A program made the position numbers and the translations under genes. The notes under the pieces are model-generated. The model saw only the letters and a program-made list of their open reading frames with translations. It was not told the DNA's origin and ran no database searches. Positions 16,442 to 23,456 of a stretch of 64,000 nt of DNA are shown in pieces. How positions within the stretch are numbered: position 1 is the first letter of the stretch; the number at the start of each line of letters is the position of its first letter. Location: the NCBI GenBank assembly GCA_019637875.1, contig JAHBUW010000011.1, forward strand, positions 111,847 to 175,846, written 5' to 3'. The DNA is from Pseudobdellovibrionaceae bacterium (GTDB lineage Bacteria > Bdellovibrionota > Bdellovibrionia > Bdellovibrionales > Bdellovibrionaceae).

Positions 16442-16945
16442 ATGGCCCGTTCTCGTCAGCCCGGTGCCGGGCGGCTGATCAGCTTGCTCGCGCTTCTGAT
16501 CGCGATCCCCGCCGTTTTTGTGGGGGCGCATGCGCTGGCCCAGAATTCGGGAATCGTGCGCGATTCGCAGCGCCGCCAGGCCCTCCAACGTCAAGTGGAC
16601 GCCTGGGCCGAGCGCTACGCGCGAGCGGCGTTCGAACGCTCGGTCGAGAACGTCAGCGACATCGGCGTGCGGATCGTGGAGCCCACCACCGTTTTGCCGG
16701 CGGATTTGGGAGGCCCCCTTCCGGGTTCGGTGCAGCGGATTCCGGTCGAGATCTCCGCGCAAGGTTATGGCTACGACTCTTTCGGCTATCGTCACGATGG
16801 CTTCGGTCATCGCGGTTTTGCGCGTTTGATGAATTGCCGTATTCACCAGTCGCTCATGATGCGCGTCGGGCGGGACGGCCGTCCCGTTTCGCTGGTGGAA
16901 GGGCAACGGATCACGACTCCCGTCGCTTGCGCGACGGGCTACTAG
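16442..16945 (+). CDS. Small exported protein of unknown function with repeated C-terminal codons
   Basis: 167 aa. ATG 16442 has GGAGG 5 nt upstream and is followed by a basic start and a membrane or signal segment (LISLLALLIAIPAVFVGAHALA). The rest contains a Gly/Tyr/His/Phe-rich stretch (GYGYDSFGYRHDGFGHRGFA). The protein ends ACATGY; the DNA for this tail is the first unit of a 26-bp tandem repeat that continues after the stop. No domain recognised. The frame stays open upstream of the chosen start, but that part is Arg/Ser-rich noise. Confidence 0.6.
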   Translation: MARSRQPGAGRLISLLALLIAIPAVFVGAHALAQNSGIVRDSQRRQALQRQVDAWAERYARAAFERSVENVSDIGVRIVEPTTVLPADLGGPLPGSVQRIPVEISAQGYGYDSFGYRHDGFGHRGFARLMNCRIHQSLMMRVGRDGRPVSLVEGQRITTPVACATGY

Positions 16946-17013
16946 AGGTCGCTTGCGCGACGGGCTACTAAAGGTCGCTTGCGCGACAGGCTACTAAAGG
17001 TCGCTTGCGCGAC
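16922..17013. repeat. 26-bp tandem repeat beginning in the last codons of a gene
   Basis: Three full units and one partial unit of GTCGCTTGCGCGAC + (G/A)GGCTACTA(G/A)AG. Each unit starts with a hairpin (GTCGC-TTGC-GCGAC). The first unit encodes the C-terminus and stop codon of the preceding gene; the others are non-coding copies of it. Confidence 0.9.
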
Positions 17014-17068
17014 CCAGGGTTTCTAGCGTCTGGCTTTGAGGTTCAAGGTTTAAGTTCTGGAGGTTTCG

Positions 17069-18382
17069 ATGTTCGCGAAGAAGATGGCTTGGCTCGCATT
17101 CGGAGTGATGATGACGGTCGGGACCGCGGCCAACGCTGCCGTTTGGACCACGCGTGCGCAGTGGAGCGAGCAGAAAGAAAAAGAGTTCGCGAAGTTCATC
17201 AATGAATTGCCGCTGGATTTCTTCAGCCGTCCGGGCACGCCTTATTCGGGAATTTCCACCGACTGCGCGGACGCGGCGTACGTGCTGCGCACCATCTTCG
17301 CTTACGAAAACGGCCTGCCGGTCGACTTCGAAAACTGGGAAAAGAAGGACCTTTCCAACACCACGAACAATTACGATCACCTCGAAGCGGGACTTCCGCG
17401 TTTGAAGAAGTTCATGAGCGATCTGCGCTGGGCGACCGATACCTCGACGCTGCTGCGCGAGACTTACCCGATCGCCATCAACCGCAACAGCGTCCGTCCG
17501 GGCGCGATGTTCCTGCACATGCCGAAGAAAGGCGAAGGACCGAAGGTCTACGCGTCGGCGCATGTGTTCTACGTGCAGAACGTGGGGCCGAGCGGCCTCG
17601 TGACCTACATTAGCTCGACTGTTCCCGCGGCCGTGCGCAACTTGAACGCGCGTAACGGCTACGTCTTTACGCCCTTCAACGTGAATTCGGGTTACCGCGC
17701 CTGGAAGTGGCCGAACACCGGCACGCAGGCTTTGGAAACGCGTCTGCACGGAAGCCTGGAGCAGTTCCGTTTGGGCAACTGGAAGACCTTCGCCGAACTT
17801 CCCGATAACGGCGACGGCGGACGCTCGGCGCTGCAACGTCAGATGCAGAACTGGACGGCGGCGGTTCGTGAGCGCATCAAAGGAAGCGGTGCGGGTCGCA
17901 CGATCAATCCCACGGAAGAGCTCAACGCCGTCATCGGCAACATCCTGGGCGGCGTGAATGATCGGATCAAGATCGTGCAGGACGGCTGGCGCGTTTACCA
18001 GAGTCGTTACGGCGGTCGCGGTTGCATGACCGAGTCGGATTATGACAACTACTCGACGCCGTCGCGCGATACCCGTATTCAGCAGGAGCTCATGTACCTG
18101 GCGCCCGCGGCGACCCGTTACGTGCGTTCGAAAGGCGCGACGAACGTGAACATCGCGCTCAAAAAACTTTACGCGAGCTACCGTTTCGAGATCATGCCCG
18201 GTCAATTCGTGGATCTGAACCAGATCACCGACGGGTTCCTGACGACGAAGGCTTTGTCCATCAGCGAGCCCGAGCACTCGCCGCTCGCCCGTTGGGGCGT
18301 CGGCGCGGTCATGGTGAAATCGCAGTGGCAGTGCCCGCAGCGGGCCTCGCAATACTACGGCGCGGAGCGGATTAACCGTTAA
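17069..18382 (+). CDS. Secreted protein, possible papain/NlpC-like hydrolase
   Basis: 437 aa with a signal peptide (MFAKKMAWLAFGVMMTVGTAANA). Early in the mature part, YSGISTDCADAAYVLRTIFA resembles the nucleophile Cys-on-helix of NlpC/P60 and transglutaminase-like hydrolases. A later VYASAHVFYVQNV could provide the His on a strand, and NPxx-type polar residues follow. The remaining 250 residues (repeated Trp, Arg and Tyr, e.g. RIKIVQDGWRVYQSRYGG) have no recognised domain. If the Cys-His reading is right, it would cleave peptide or amide bonds outside the cytoplasm. It could equally be a non-enzymatic envelope protein. AT-poor hairpins follow the stop. Confidence 0.6.
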   Translation: MFAKKMAWLAFGVMMTVGTAANAAVWTTRAQWSEQKEKEFAKFINELPLDFFSRPGTPYSGISTDCADAAYVLRTIFAYENGLPVDFENWEKKDLSNTTNNYDHLEAGLPRLKKFMSDLRWATDTSTLLRETYPIAINRNSVRPGAMFLHMPKKGEGPKVYASAHVFYVQNVGPSGLVTYISSTVPAAVRNLNARNGYVFTPFNVNSGYRAWKWPNTGTQALETRLHGSLEQFRLGNWKTFAELPDNGDGGRSALQRQMQNWTAAVRERIKGSGAGRTINPTEELNAVIGNILGGVNDRIKIVQDGWRVYQSRYGGRGCMTESDYDNYSTPSRDTRIQQELMYLAPAATRYVRSKGATNVNIALKKLYASYRFEIMPGQFVDLNQITDGFLTTKALSISEPEHSPLARWGVGAVMVKSQWQCPQRASQYYGAERINR

Positions 18383-18409
18383 GTCGGGCCGGGACCGCCG
18401 CTATTTTGG

Positions 18410-18450
18410 GCGGCGGCGCGCCGCAATTATAGTCGCGGCGGCGCGCCGCA
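18410..18450. repeat. Two direct copies of a GC-rich palindromic 16-mer
   Basis: GCGGCGGCGCGCCGCA occurs at 18410-18425 and 18435-18450, separated by ATTATAGTC. The core GCGGCGCGCCGC is a perfect palindrome. It lies between the stop of a secreted protein gene and sppA. Confidence 0.7.
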
Positions 18451-18520
18451 GTGATCGAGCAATTCTAGCCTCGGGGGGCGAAGCGCCCTAAACTCCTTCA
18501 CGGTAAGGAGAACTCCCCGC

Positions 18521-19489
18521 ATGTCCAAAGAGCCGAAGAAGAATCCATGGCTAATGTTGCTCGTCCTGCTCGTGTTTTTCGGCGGCCTTTGGGCCGTGCT
18601 GCTGTACACGACCTCCACTTCGATTTTCGGGGGGCGCTCTTCCAAAAGCAGTTTCGCTAGCGTCAGTGGCGGCGGCGATAAAATTTTGCACCTGAAGATC
18701 GACGGCGTGATCATGGACGGCCGTAAATTTCTGGAACCTTTGATCGAGTACAAAGAAGACGACAAGGTGAAAGCCATCGTCATCGAGATCAATTCGCCCG
18801 GCGGCGTGGTGGGCCCCTCGCAAGAGATCTACGAAGAGATCAAACGCGTGCGCACCGATCTGAAAAAACCCATCGTCGCGGTGTCGACGGGGCTCATGGC
18901 TTCGGGCGCGTTCTACGCGGCGGTCGCCGCCGATAAAATCATCGTGCAACCCGGAACCCTCGTCGGCTCGATCGGCGTGATCATGGAGTTCACGAATCTG
19001 GAAGGCCTTTACAACTGGGCGAAGGTTTCGCGCTACTCGATCACGACCGGAAAATACAAAGACTCGGGCGCCGAGTACCGGCAGATGCGCGACGATGAGC
19101 GCGACGTTTTCCAAAGTTTGGTGAACGACGTGCTTGAGCAGTTCGTCGAAGCCGTGGCCACCGGCCGCAATTTAAAAACCGAAGATGCCCGCGCCGTTGC
19201 GGACGGCCGTGTGTTCACCGGTCGTCAGGCGAAAGAGCTGGGGCTGGTCGACGAGATCGGCACACGCGAAGACGCCTTCAAGATGGCCGCCGAAATGGCC
19301 GGTTTGAAAGAGGGCAAATACGACGTCATGGAGCCGCCGCGCCGTCGTCCGAGCTTCTTCGACATGATCACCGGCGGCGACGACGATCGCGGCGTGCAGT
19401 TCGAACAAGCGATCGATTCGGCGATGAAAAAGATTTTGCGGACCGAGCTGACGAACCGTCCGCTCTTCCTGATGCCCGGAGTCCTTTGA
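18521..19489 (+). CDS. sppA: Signal peptide peptidase SppA (S49 family)
   Basis: 322 aa, short SppA form with a single catalytic domain. One N-terminal membrane anchor (WLMLLVLLVFFGGLWAVLLY) is followed by an S49 protease domain: INSPGGVVGPSQEIYE, then the nucleophile Ser in TGLMASGAFYAA and the general-base Lys in TTGKYKDSGAEYR. The protein digests signal peptides left in the membrane after export. The ribosome site is GGTAAGGAG. Its stop overlaps the start of the HIT gene (TGATG), making an operon sppA-HIT-rhomboid of which two members are membrane proteases. Confidence 0.93.
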   Translation: MSKEPKKNPWLMLLVLLVFFGGLWAVLLYTTSTSIFGGRSSKSSFASVSGGGDKILHLKIDGVIMDGRKFLEPLIEYKEDDKVKAIVIEINSPGGVVGPSQEIYEEIKRVRTDLKKPIVAVSTGLMASGAFYAAVAADKIIVQPGTLVGSIGVIMEFTNLEGLYNWAKVSRYSITTGKYKDSGAEYRQMRDDERDVFQSLVNDVLEQFVEAVATGRNLKTEDARAVADGRVFTGRQAKELGLVDEIGTREDAFKMAAEMAGLKEGKYDVMEPPRRRPSFFDMITGGDDDRGVQFEQAIDSAMKKILRTELTNRPLFLMPGVL

Positions 19490-20154
19490 TGGCGAAGAAG
19501 CGGGCGGCGAAAAAGACGGTCAAGAAGACGGTCAAAAAAGTCAGCCGTCGCGCCGCGGGCGCGGCCAAAAAAAGCGCGAGCCGTAAAACCACGCCGGACT
19601 TCCTGCAGGTTGCGGGCGAGCGCTGGCCCATGGAAAGAAACGTTCTTTTCCGTCCCGAGCGCCTGCAGTACGTCCGCAAACTCGTGCCCGAAGTGGGGTG
19701 CGTGTTTTGTCGCTGCGCCGAGACCGAACCGAAGTTCGAGACCTTGTGCGTTTACCAAAGCAAACACTCGATGGTCGTCCTCAATAAATTTCCTTACAAC
19801 TCGGGACACATCCTGGTCGTGCCGAAGCGGCATGTGGGGCAGATCTTCGACCTTCAGGACGAAGAGTATTTCGACCTCATGAACCTCGTACGCTTGGCCG
19901 CGCGGGTCGTCGAGGGCGCCTACCAACCGGCGGGTTTCAACCTGGGTATGAACCACGGCAAGGTCTCGGGGGCCGGGATTCCCGAGCACCTGCATTACCA
20001 CATCGTTCCGCGTTGGGCCGGGGACCTGAATTTCTTCCCGCTCATCGCCGAGACGAAGGTCGTGATCGAGAATCTGGAAAGCAGCTTTGACCGTTTGCGG
20101 ATGTCGTTCCAGAATTTAGGCCTAGAGCCTATCCCAAAACCAGGTGGGGGTTGA
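19489..20154 (+). CDS. HIT-family nucleotide hydrolase/transferase with a lysine-rich tail
   Basis: 221 aa. Residues 1-40 are a Lys/Ala/Arg-rich tail (MAKKRAAKKTVKKTVKKVSR) like histone H1-type sequences. Then a HIT domain: CVFCRCAETEP, VVLNKFPYNSGHILVVPKRHVG, and the catalytic triad HLHYHIVPRWAGD. HIT proteins act on nucleotide phosphoanhydride bonds such as Ap4A or nucleoside phosphoramidates. The last residues (EPIPKPGGG) and the stop codon come from the left end of a miniature element inserted at the gene's end. Before the insertion the gene would have ended QNLGL with a TGA overlapping the rhomboid start. Overlaps sppA (TGATG). Confidence 0.9.
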   Translation: MAKKRAAKKTVKKTVKKVSRRAAGAAKKSASRKTTPDFLQVAGERWPMERNVLFRPERLQYVRKLVPEVGCVFCRCAETEPKFETLCVYQSKHSMVVLNKFPYNSGHILVVPKRHVGQIFDLQDEEYFDLMNLVRLAARVVEGAYQPAGFNLGMNHGKVSGAGIPEHLHYHIVPRWAGDLNFFPLIAETKVVIENLESSFDRLRMSFQNLGLEPIPKPGGG

Positions 20155-20391
20155 ATCGAATGGAAAAGGGACAGATGCAAGGAGCGACGACAAGTCATAG
20201 CCATAGCTATGGCGCGAAGGAGCGACGCCGTCAGGTGGCCCTTTTCCATTCGACCCGCAGGGCAGTTTCAAAACAGCCCCGCCCGTCGTTACATCCGGCT
20301 CGAATTGGCTTTGGCCAGTCCTTCACCGGATGCGCCTCGCTCGAGGCTGTTTTGAACCTGTTCAACCCCCACCTGGTTTTGGGATAGGCTC
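20125..20391. mobile_element. 267-bp miniature inverted-repeat element with TA target duplication
   Basis: Perfect 31-bp inverted ends (20125-20155 and 20361-20391, beginning GAGCCTATCCCAAAACCAGG), flanked on both sides by TA. Inside are two further hairpins: a 15-bp pair (20156-20170 with 20239-20253) around the perfect palindrome GCCATAGCTATGGC (20200-20213), and a 10-bp pair CAAAACAGCC/GGCTGTTTTG (20269-20278 with 20345-20354). It has no transposase. A TA duplication and this type of end suggest an IS5-subgroup or IS630/mariner-type transposase in trans, an inference. It sits precisely between the HIT and rhomboid genes. Confidence 0.88.
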
Positions 20392-20392
20392 T

Positions 20393-21148
20393 ATGAATCA
20401 GATGCGCGTGAACGTTCCCCCTTTTTCGACAACGCTTAAGGTCCTGATCGGACTCAACGTCGGAATGTGGCTGATCGGGCAGTTTCTGTTCGAACAGGTT
20501 TTGGGATTGCCGATCTCGCCGTACCTTTCGCTCGTGCCCGGTCTGGTCTACGAGAACGGTTTTGTTTGGCAGCTGTTCACGTACATGTTCCTGCATTCGA
20601 CCTCGTCGATCATGCATATCGTGTTCAATCTTTTGATGTTGTGGATGATCGGCTCGGAGCTGGAACAGCGTTGGGGACGTCGCTTCTTCGTGAGTTTCTA
20701 CGTCGGTTCGGGTTTTGGCGCGGCCGTGATCTACACCATGGGGATTTTGATCTATTCGGGTCTCACTAAAAATCAGCAGTACGCGGCGATTCCCGTGGTG
20801 GGGGCGTCGGGCGCGATCTTTGGGCTGCTCTTGGCCTACGGGATTTTGTTTGGCGAACGTGTGATGCATTTCATGATGCTCTTCCCGATGAAGGCGAAAT
20901 ATTTCGTCATGATTCTGGGTGGGATCGAGGTCGTTTCGCTGATGACCAGTGGACCTGCGGGCGGACAGGTGGCGAACCTTGCGCACTTGGGTGGACTCAT
21001 TGCGGGCTATGCGATTTTGATCGGTTGGACGATGTGGCAACGTCGCGGTTGGAACCAGAAAAAGACCAAAACGCGGAACCTGCGTTTGGTGGTCAACAAC
21101 AAGCCCGACGACGATTCCAATAAGAATGGTCCCAAGTACTGGAATTGA
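20393..21148 (+). CDS. Rhomboid family intramembrane serine protease
   Basis: 251 aa with six hydrophobic segments. Rhomboid landmarks are present: the L1 loop and helix 2 (WQLFTYMFLHSTSSIMHIVFN), GSELEQRWGRRFF (the WR motif), the nucleophile Ser in VVGASGAIFG on TM4, and the His in LAHLGGLIAGY on TM6. The enzyme cuts membrane protein substrates within the lipid bilayer. The ATG begins one base inside the right-hand TA of the miniature element, so the only upstream bases that could act as a ribosome site (GGATAGG) belong to the element. A hydrophilic tail rich in Lys, Asn and Asp ends the protein. Confidence 0.93.
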   Translation: MNQMRVNVPPFSTTLKVLIGLNVGMWLIGQFLFEQVLGLPISPYLSLVPGLVYENGFVWQLFTYMFLHSTSSIMHIVFNLLMLWMIGSELEQRWGRRFFVSFYVGSGFGAAVIYTMGILIYSGLTKNQQYAAIPVVGASGAIFGLLLAYGILFGERVMHFMMLFPMKAKYFVMILGGIEVVSLMTSGPAGGQVANLAHLGGLIAGYAILIGWTMWQRRGWNQKKTKTRNLRLVVNNKPDDDSNKNGPKYWN

Positions 21149-21229
21149 CCGACTTTATGCCGAGCGGCAAATTGCTTTCCCTTTCCCTCATTTTAGTTTA
21201 GTTTGGGTCTTTTGAACGAGGAGCAAGAG

Positions 21230-21415
21230 ATGGCTAAATCCCGCCAAGATGAACTGATTAAATTTGATTCGCGCATGATCGATTGGAACCTGAGCCGCGG
21301 CATCATCACCAAAGAAGAATACGAAAAGCACCTGGCGAGCCTTCCTGATCTGAGCGCCCAAGCCGAGAAGATCGAACTCGACGAGACCAGCGACAGCAGC
21401 GACATTCTGAATTAG
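21230..21415 (+). CDS. Small acidic cytoplasmic protein of unknown function
   Basis: 61 aa (MAKSRQDELIKFDSRMIDWN start), with AGGAG 7 nt before the ATG. It is soluble and acidic at the C-terminus (KIELDETSDSSDILN) and has a helix-forming centre (LSRGIITKEEYEKHLASLPD). The pattern RGIITKEEYEKHLASLPDLS resembles short C-terminal helices by which small bacterial proteins dock to partners, but no function can be named. A terminator follows 40 bp later, so it probably has its own short mRNA or ends the rhomboid transcript. Confidence 0.75.
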   Translation: MAKSRQDELIKFDSRMIDWNLSRGIITKEEYEKHLASLPDLSAQAEKIELDETSDSSDILN

Positions 21416-21418
21416 GCA

Positions 21419-21442
21419 CACGTCACGGCTCTGCCGTCGACG
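21419..21442. repeat. REP-like hairpin, copy 1
   Basis: CACGTCACGGCTCTGCCGTC... is the reverse-strand form of the dispersed GTCGACGGCGAAGCCGTGAC element, placed just after the stop of the 61-aa gene and before its terminator. Confidence 0.65.
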
Positions 21443-21456
21443 TATTCTACGAAACG

Positions 21457-21496
21457 CAAAAAGCCTTTCCGAACGACGGAAAGGCTTTTTTGTTTT
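21457..21496. terminator. Intrinsic terminator, probably bidirectional
   Basis: AAAAAGCCTTTCC pairs with GGAAAGGCTTTTT around GAACGAC, with T-rich DNA after it and A-rich DNA before it. It separates the rightward 61-aa gene from the leftward L,D-transpeptidase gene. Confidence 0.9.
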
Positions 21497-21511
21497 TAGA
21501 GCTGTTGAATG

Positions 21512-21580
21512 CGTCGACGGCGAAGCCGTGACGTGTAACCAGCGACGTGCAACTCGCGTCGACCGTGAAGCGGTGACGTG
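21512..21580. repeat. REP-like hairpins, copies 2 and 3
   Basis: 21512-21535 contains GTCGACGGCGAAGCCGTGAC, and 21557-21580 the variant GTCGACCGTGAAGCGGTGAC. Both have the same flanking CG and GTG and are linked by AACCAGCGACGTGCAACTCG. They end right at the 3' end of the L,D-transpeptidase gene. Confidence 0.7.
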
Positions 21581-21583
21581 CAC

Positions 21584-22633
21584 TCAGTCGCCGATGGCTT
21601 TGGCGGGGTCGACGTTCGAAAGCGAGCGTTGGGCCGTGCGGGTGGGGGCCCAGTCGGCGGGGACTTTCATCCGTTTCCAGTCTTCGCGCACGATGCGGAA
21701 GCCGGTTTGCTCCGAGTAGTGGGCGTGGATGGTTTTTTCGCCGAAGTCCTCGTGCCGATCGGATTTGTAGTGCTGAAGCATACGGATCACGACCATGTCG
21801 CGATTGCGCAGAATCAAAGGCTCCGAAAACTGCACTTCGATCGATTTGTAGAAACCCTTCAGGCGTTTCTTGTGCGCATACCACTGCGCGTAGTTCATGT
21901 CCGCATTGAAGAAGGTCGGATCGTAGAACTTGATATAGGTTTCGATGTCTTCGTTTTCCCAAGAGTGACGCCAGGTTTCGACGAACTCCAGGTACTTCGT
22001 CCGCTGCTTTTGGTATTCGGCGAGGCTGACTTCCTTCATTGAGTCGTAGATCACGAGCGGCGTTTGCTTCAGATGGACGAAGGGCGCGAGCTGTTTGATC
22101 ACGTTGTTGCGCACGACGACGCAGCCCCGCGAACCGCGGGTCAAGGGGACGTCATCCGGAACCGCGTGCAACCAAATGCCCGAGCCGGTTTTGGCTTCGC
22201 GTTTGTCGAAGATGTTCGGGTAATCCGTCGTGAACGCGAGCGAGCCGTACAGGCTGAACGGAATTTCCGGCTGCGCTTTTTTCTGCTCAAGGAAGTAAAT
22301 GCCGACGGGGGTGCGGTGATCGTTTTCGCGGCGTTTTTCGCCGGCGCGTTTACCGAGATCCGACGGATACTCCTGCACCAAGCGGGGAAGGCCGTTCTCG
22401 TATTGATACACGCGCAGAATGCGGCGCGCTTGATCGACCAGGAAGATGTTTTTCGAAAACTCCGTCCGCGGACTGATCGCGATCAGACCCTCGGGAAAAA
22501 GAGCGGGCTCGGTGACGGGGACGGCGTCGCCCGGAGCGGGCGGAGCCTCGGCGTGCGCCAGCGGGGCCGCCCATAAAAGAGCGCCCACAGCCCAGACCAC
22601 GGCCTTTGCGGACTTGAGTTCGTTGATCGTCAT
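21584..22633 (-). CDS. Secreted L,D-transpeptidase (YkuD) with C-terminal NTF2-like domain
   Basis: 349 aa from ATG 22633, with a signal peptide ending APLAHA. Residues 60-210 are a YkuD domain: IFLVDQARRILRVYQYENGLP, HRTPVGIYFLE, GSGIWLHAVPDDVPLTRGSR and the catalytic Cys in SRGCVVVRN with its upstream His in WLHAV. It would cross-link peptidoglycan stems, or anchor proteins to them, using L,D bonds. Residues 225-330 (VETWRHSWENEDIETYIKFYDPTFF ... IVREDWKRM) match a SnoaL/NTF2-like fold, often a substrate-binding add-on in this enzyme group. The same window holds a second, broken YkuD gene at 12194-12543. Confidence 0.88.
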   Translation of the reverse strand: MTINELKSAKAVVWAVGALLWAAPLAHAEAPPAPGDAVPVTEPALFPEGLIAISPRTEFSKNIFLVDQARRILRVYQYENGLPRLVQEYPSDLGKRAGEKRRENDHRTPVGIYFLEQKKAQPEIPFSLYGSLAFTTDYPNIFDKREAKTGSGIWLHAVPDDVPLTRGSRGCVVVRNNVIKQLAPFVHLKQTPLVIYDSMKEVSLAEYQKQRTKYLEFVETWRHSWENEDIETYIKFYDPTFFNADMNYAQWYAHKKRLKGFYKSIEVQFSEPLILRNRDMVVIRMLQHYKSDRHEDFGEKTIHAHYSEQTGFRIVREDWKRMKVPADWAPTRTAQRSLSNVDPAKAIGD

Positions 22634-22799
22634 GACCCCCTGATTTTCCCAAGATCCTTCGCGAGAATCTAGGGGTTTTCGTTGAAAGTATTGACGGGTT
22701 TCGTCATGAGGCACGAATTTCACAAGCGGGGCGGGTTTTCTTCAGGCCTTCGTCCAGAACGCCGATAGAGGGACTAGGGAGAAGTTCCCGGAGGACGCA

Positions 22800-23327
22800 A
22801 TGGCGGCAGCAGCAGAACAGGGCGGCGATAAACCGAAGAAACCCTTCCCGGTCAAAATGCTGATGACCGCGCTTCTCCTTGTCGCCAATTTGGGCACGGT
22901 CGGTGGCGGGTTGTATCTGACCTACGCGGCGACCTTGGGTTTCGTTCCGCCGCAAGTGCGTGAAGCAGAACTGCAGCAGATCCGCAAACTGGCCAGCGAA
23001 GCCCAAGAGGCGACGCCTGAAGAGCCGCTCATTTACACCATGGACAAGATCACCGTGAACCTCAATGGCGAACCGAAACGGATGGTGCGCATCGAGGTGA
23101 ACGTGGAGCTTCTGAATCCGATCGGCTTTTCCGAGATCATGGAGAACGACCGTCGCGCGAAAGTGCGGGACTCGGTCACCGACCTGCTGGGTCGTCAGTC
23201 CTTCACCGATATCGAATCCATCCAAGGCAAACTCTTCCTGAAAGACCGCATCGCGAGCGACCTGAACTCCATTCTGGACCAAGGCATCGTGAAAGCCGTT
23301 TATTTTTCGGAGTTTGTCGTCCAGTAA
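22800..23327 (+). CDS. fliL: FliL-family flagellar basal-body-associated protein
   Basis: 175 aa with a short cytoplasmic N-terminus, one membrane helix (MLMTALLLVANLGTVGGGLYL) and a periplasmic domain. The domain has the FliL features: YTMDKITVNLNGEPKRMVRIEVNVEL, then VRDSVTDLLGRQSFTDIESIQGK and a C-terminal VYFSEFVVQ. FliL surrounds the stator units and supports torque at the flagellar motor. The ribosome site is GGAGG, 5 nt from ATG. No other flagellar gene is nearby, so this may be a paralogue outside the main flagellar cluster. The family call is fairly firm, the flagellar role less so. Confidence 0.8.
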   Translation: MAAAAEQGGDKPKKPFPVKMLMTALLLVANLGTVGGGLYLTYAATLGFVPPQVREAELQQIRKLASEAQEATPEEPLIYTMDKITVNLNGEPKRMVRIEVNVELLNPIGFSEIMENDRRAKVRDSVTDLLGRQSFTDIESIQGKLFLKDRIASDLNSILDQGIVKAVYFSEFVVQ

Positions 23328-23456
23328 GGGACGCAATAGTTCATCCAGTAGGACGCGAAGTTTCGTCCAGTAACCCTTCGTCCAGTCGTTCCCACGTCGT
23401 TGCCTTTGCCCCTAGGCTCATGAAGAATACATGATGCACGTCAAAGGGGATCAAGG

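Noticed and set aside
20330..20392. Upstream extension of the rhomboid protein into the miniature element
   Set aside because: The extra residues would be encoded by the element's end; the reconstructed pre-insertion junction fixes the original start at 20393.
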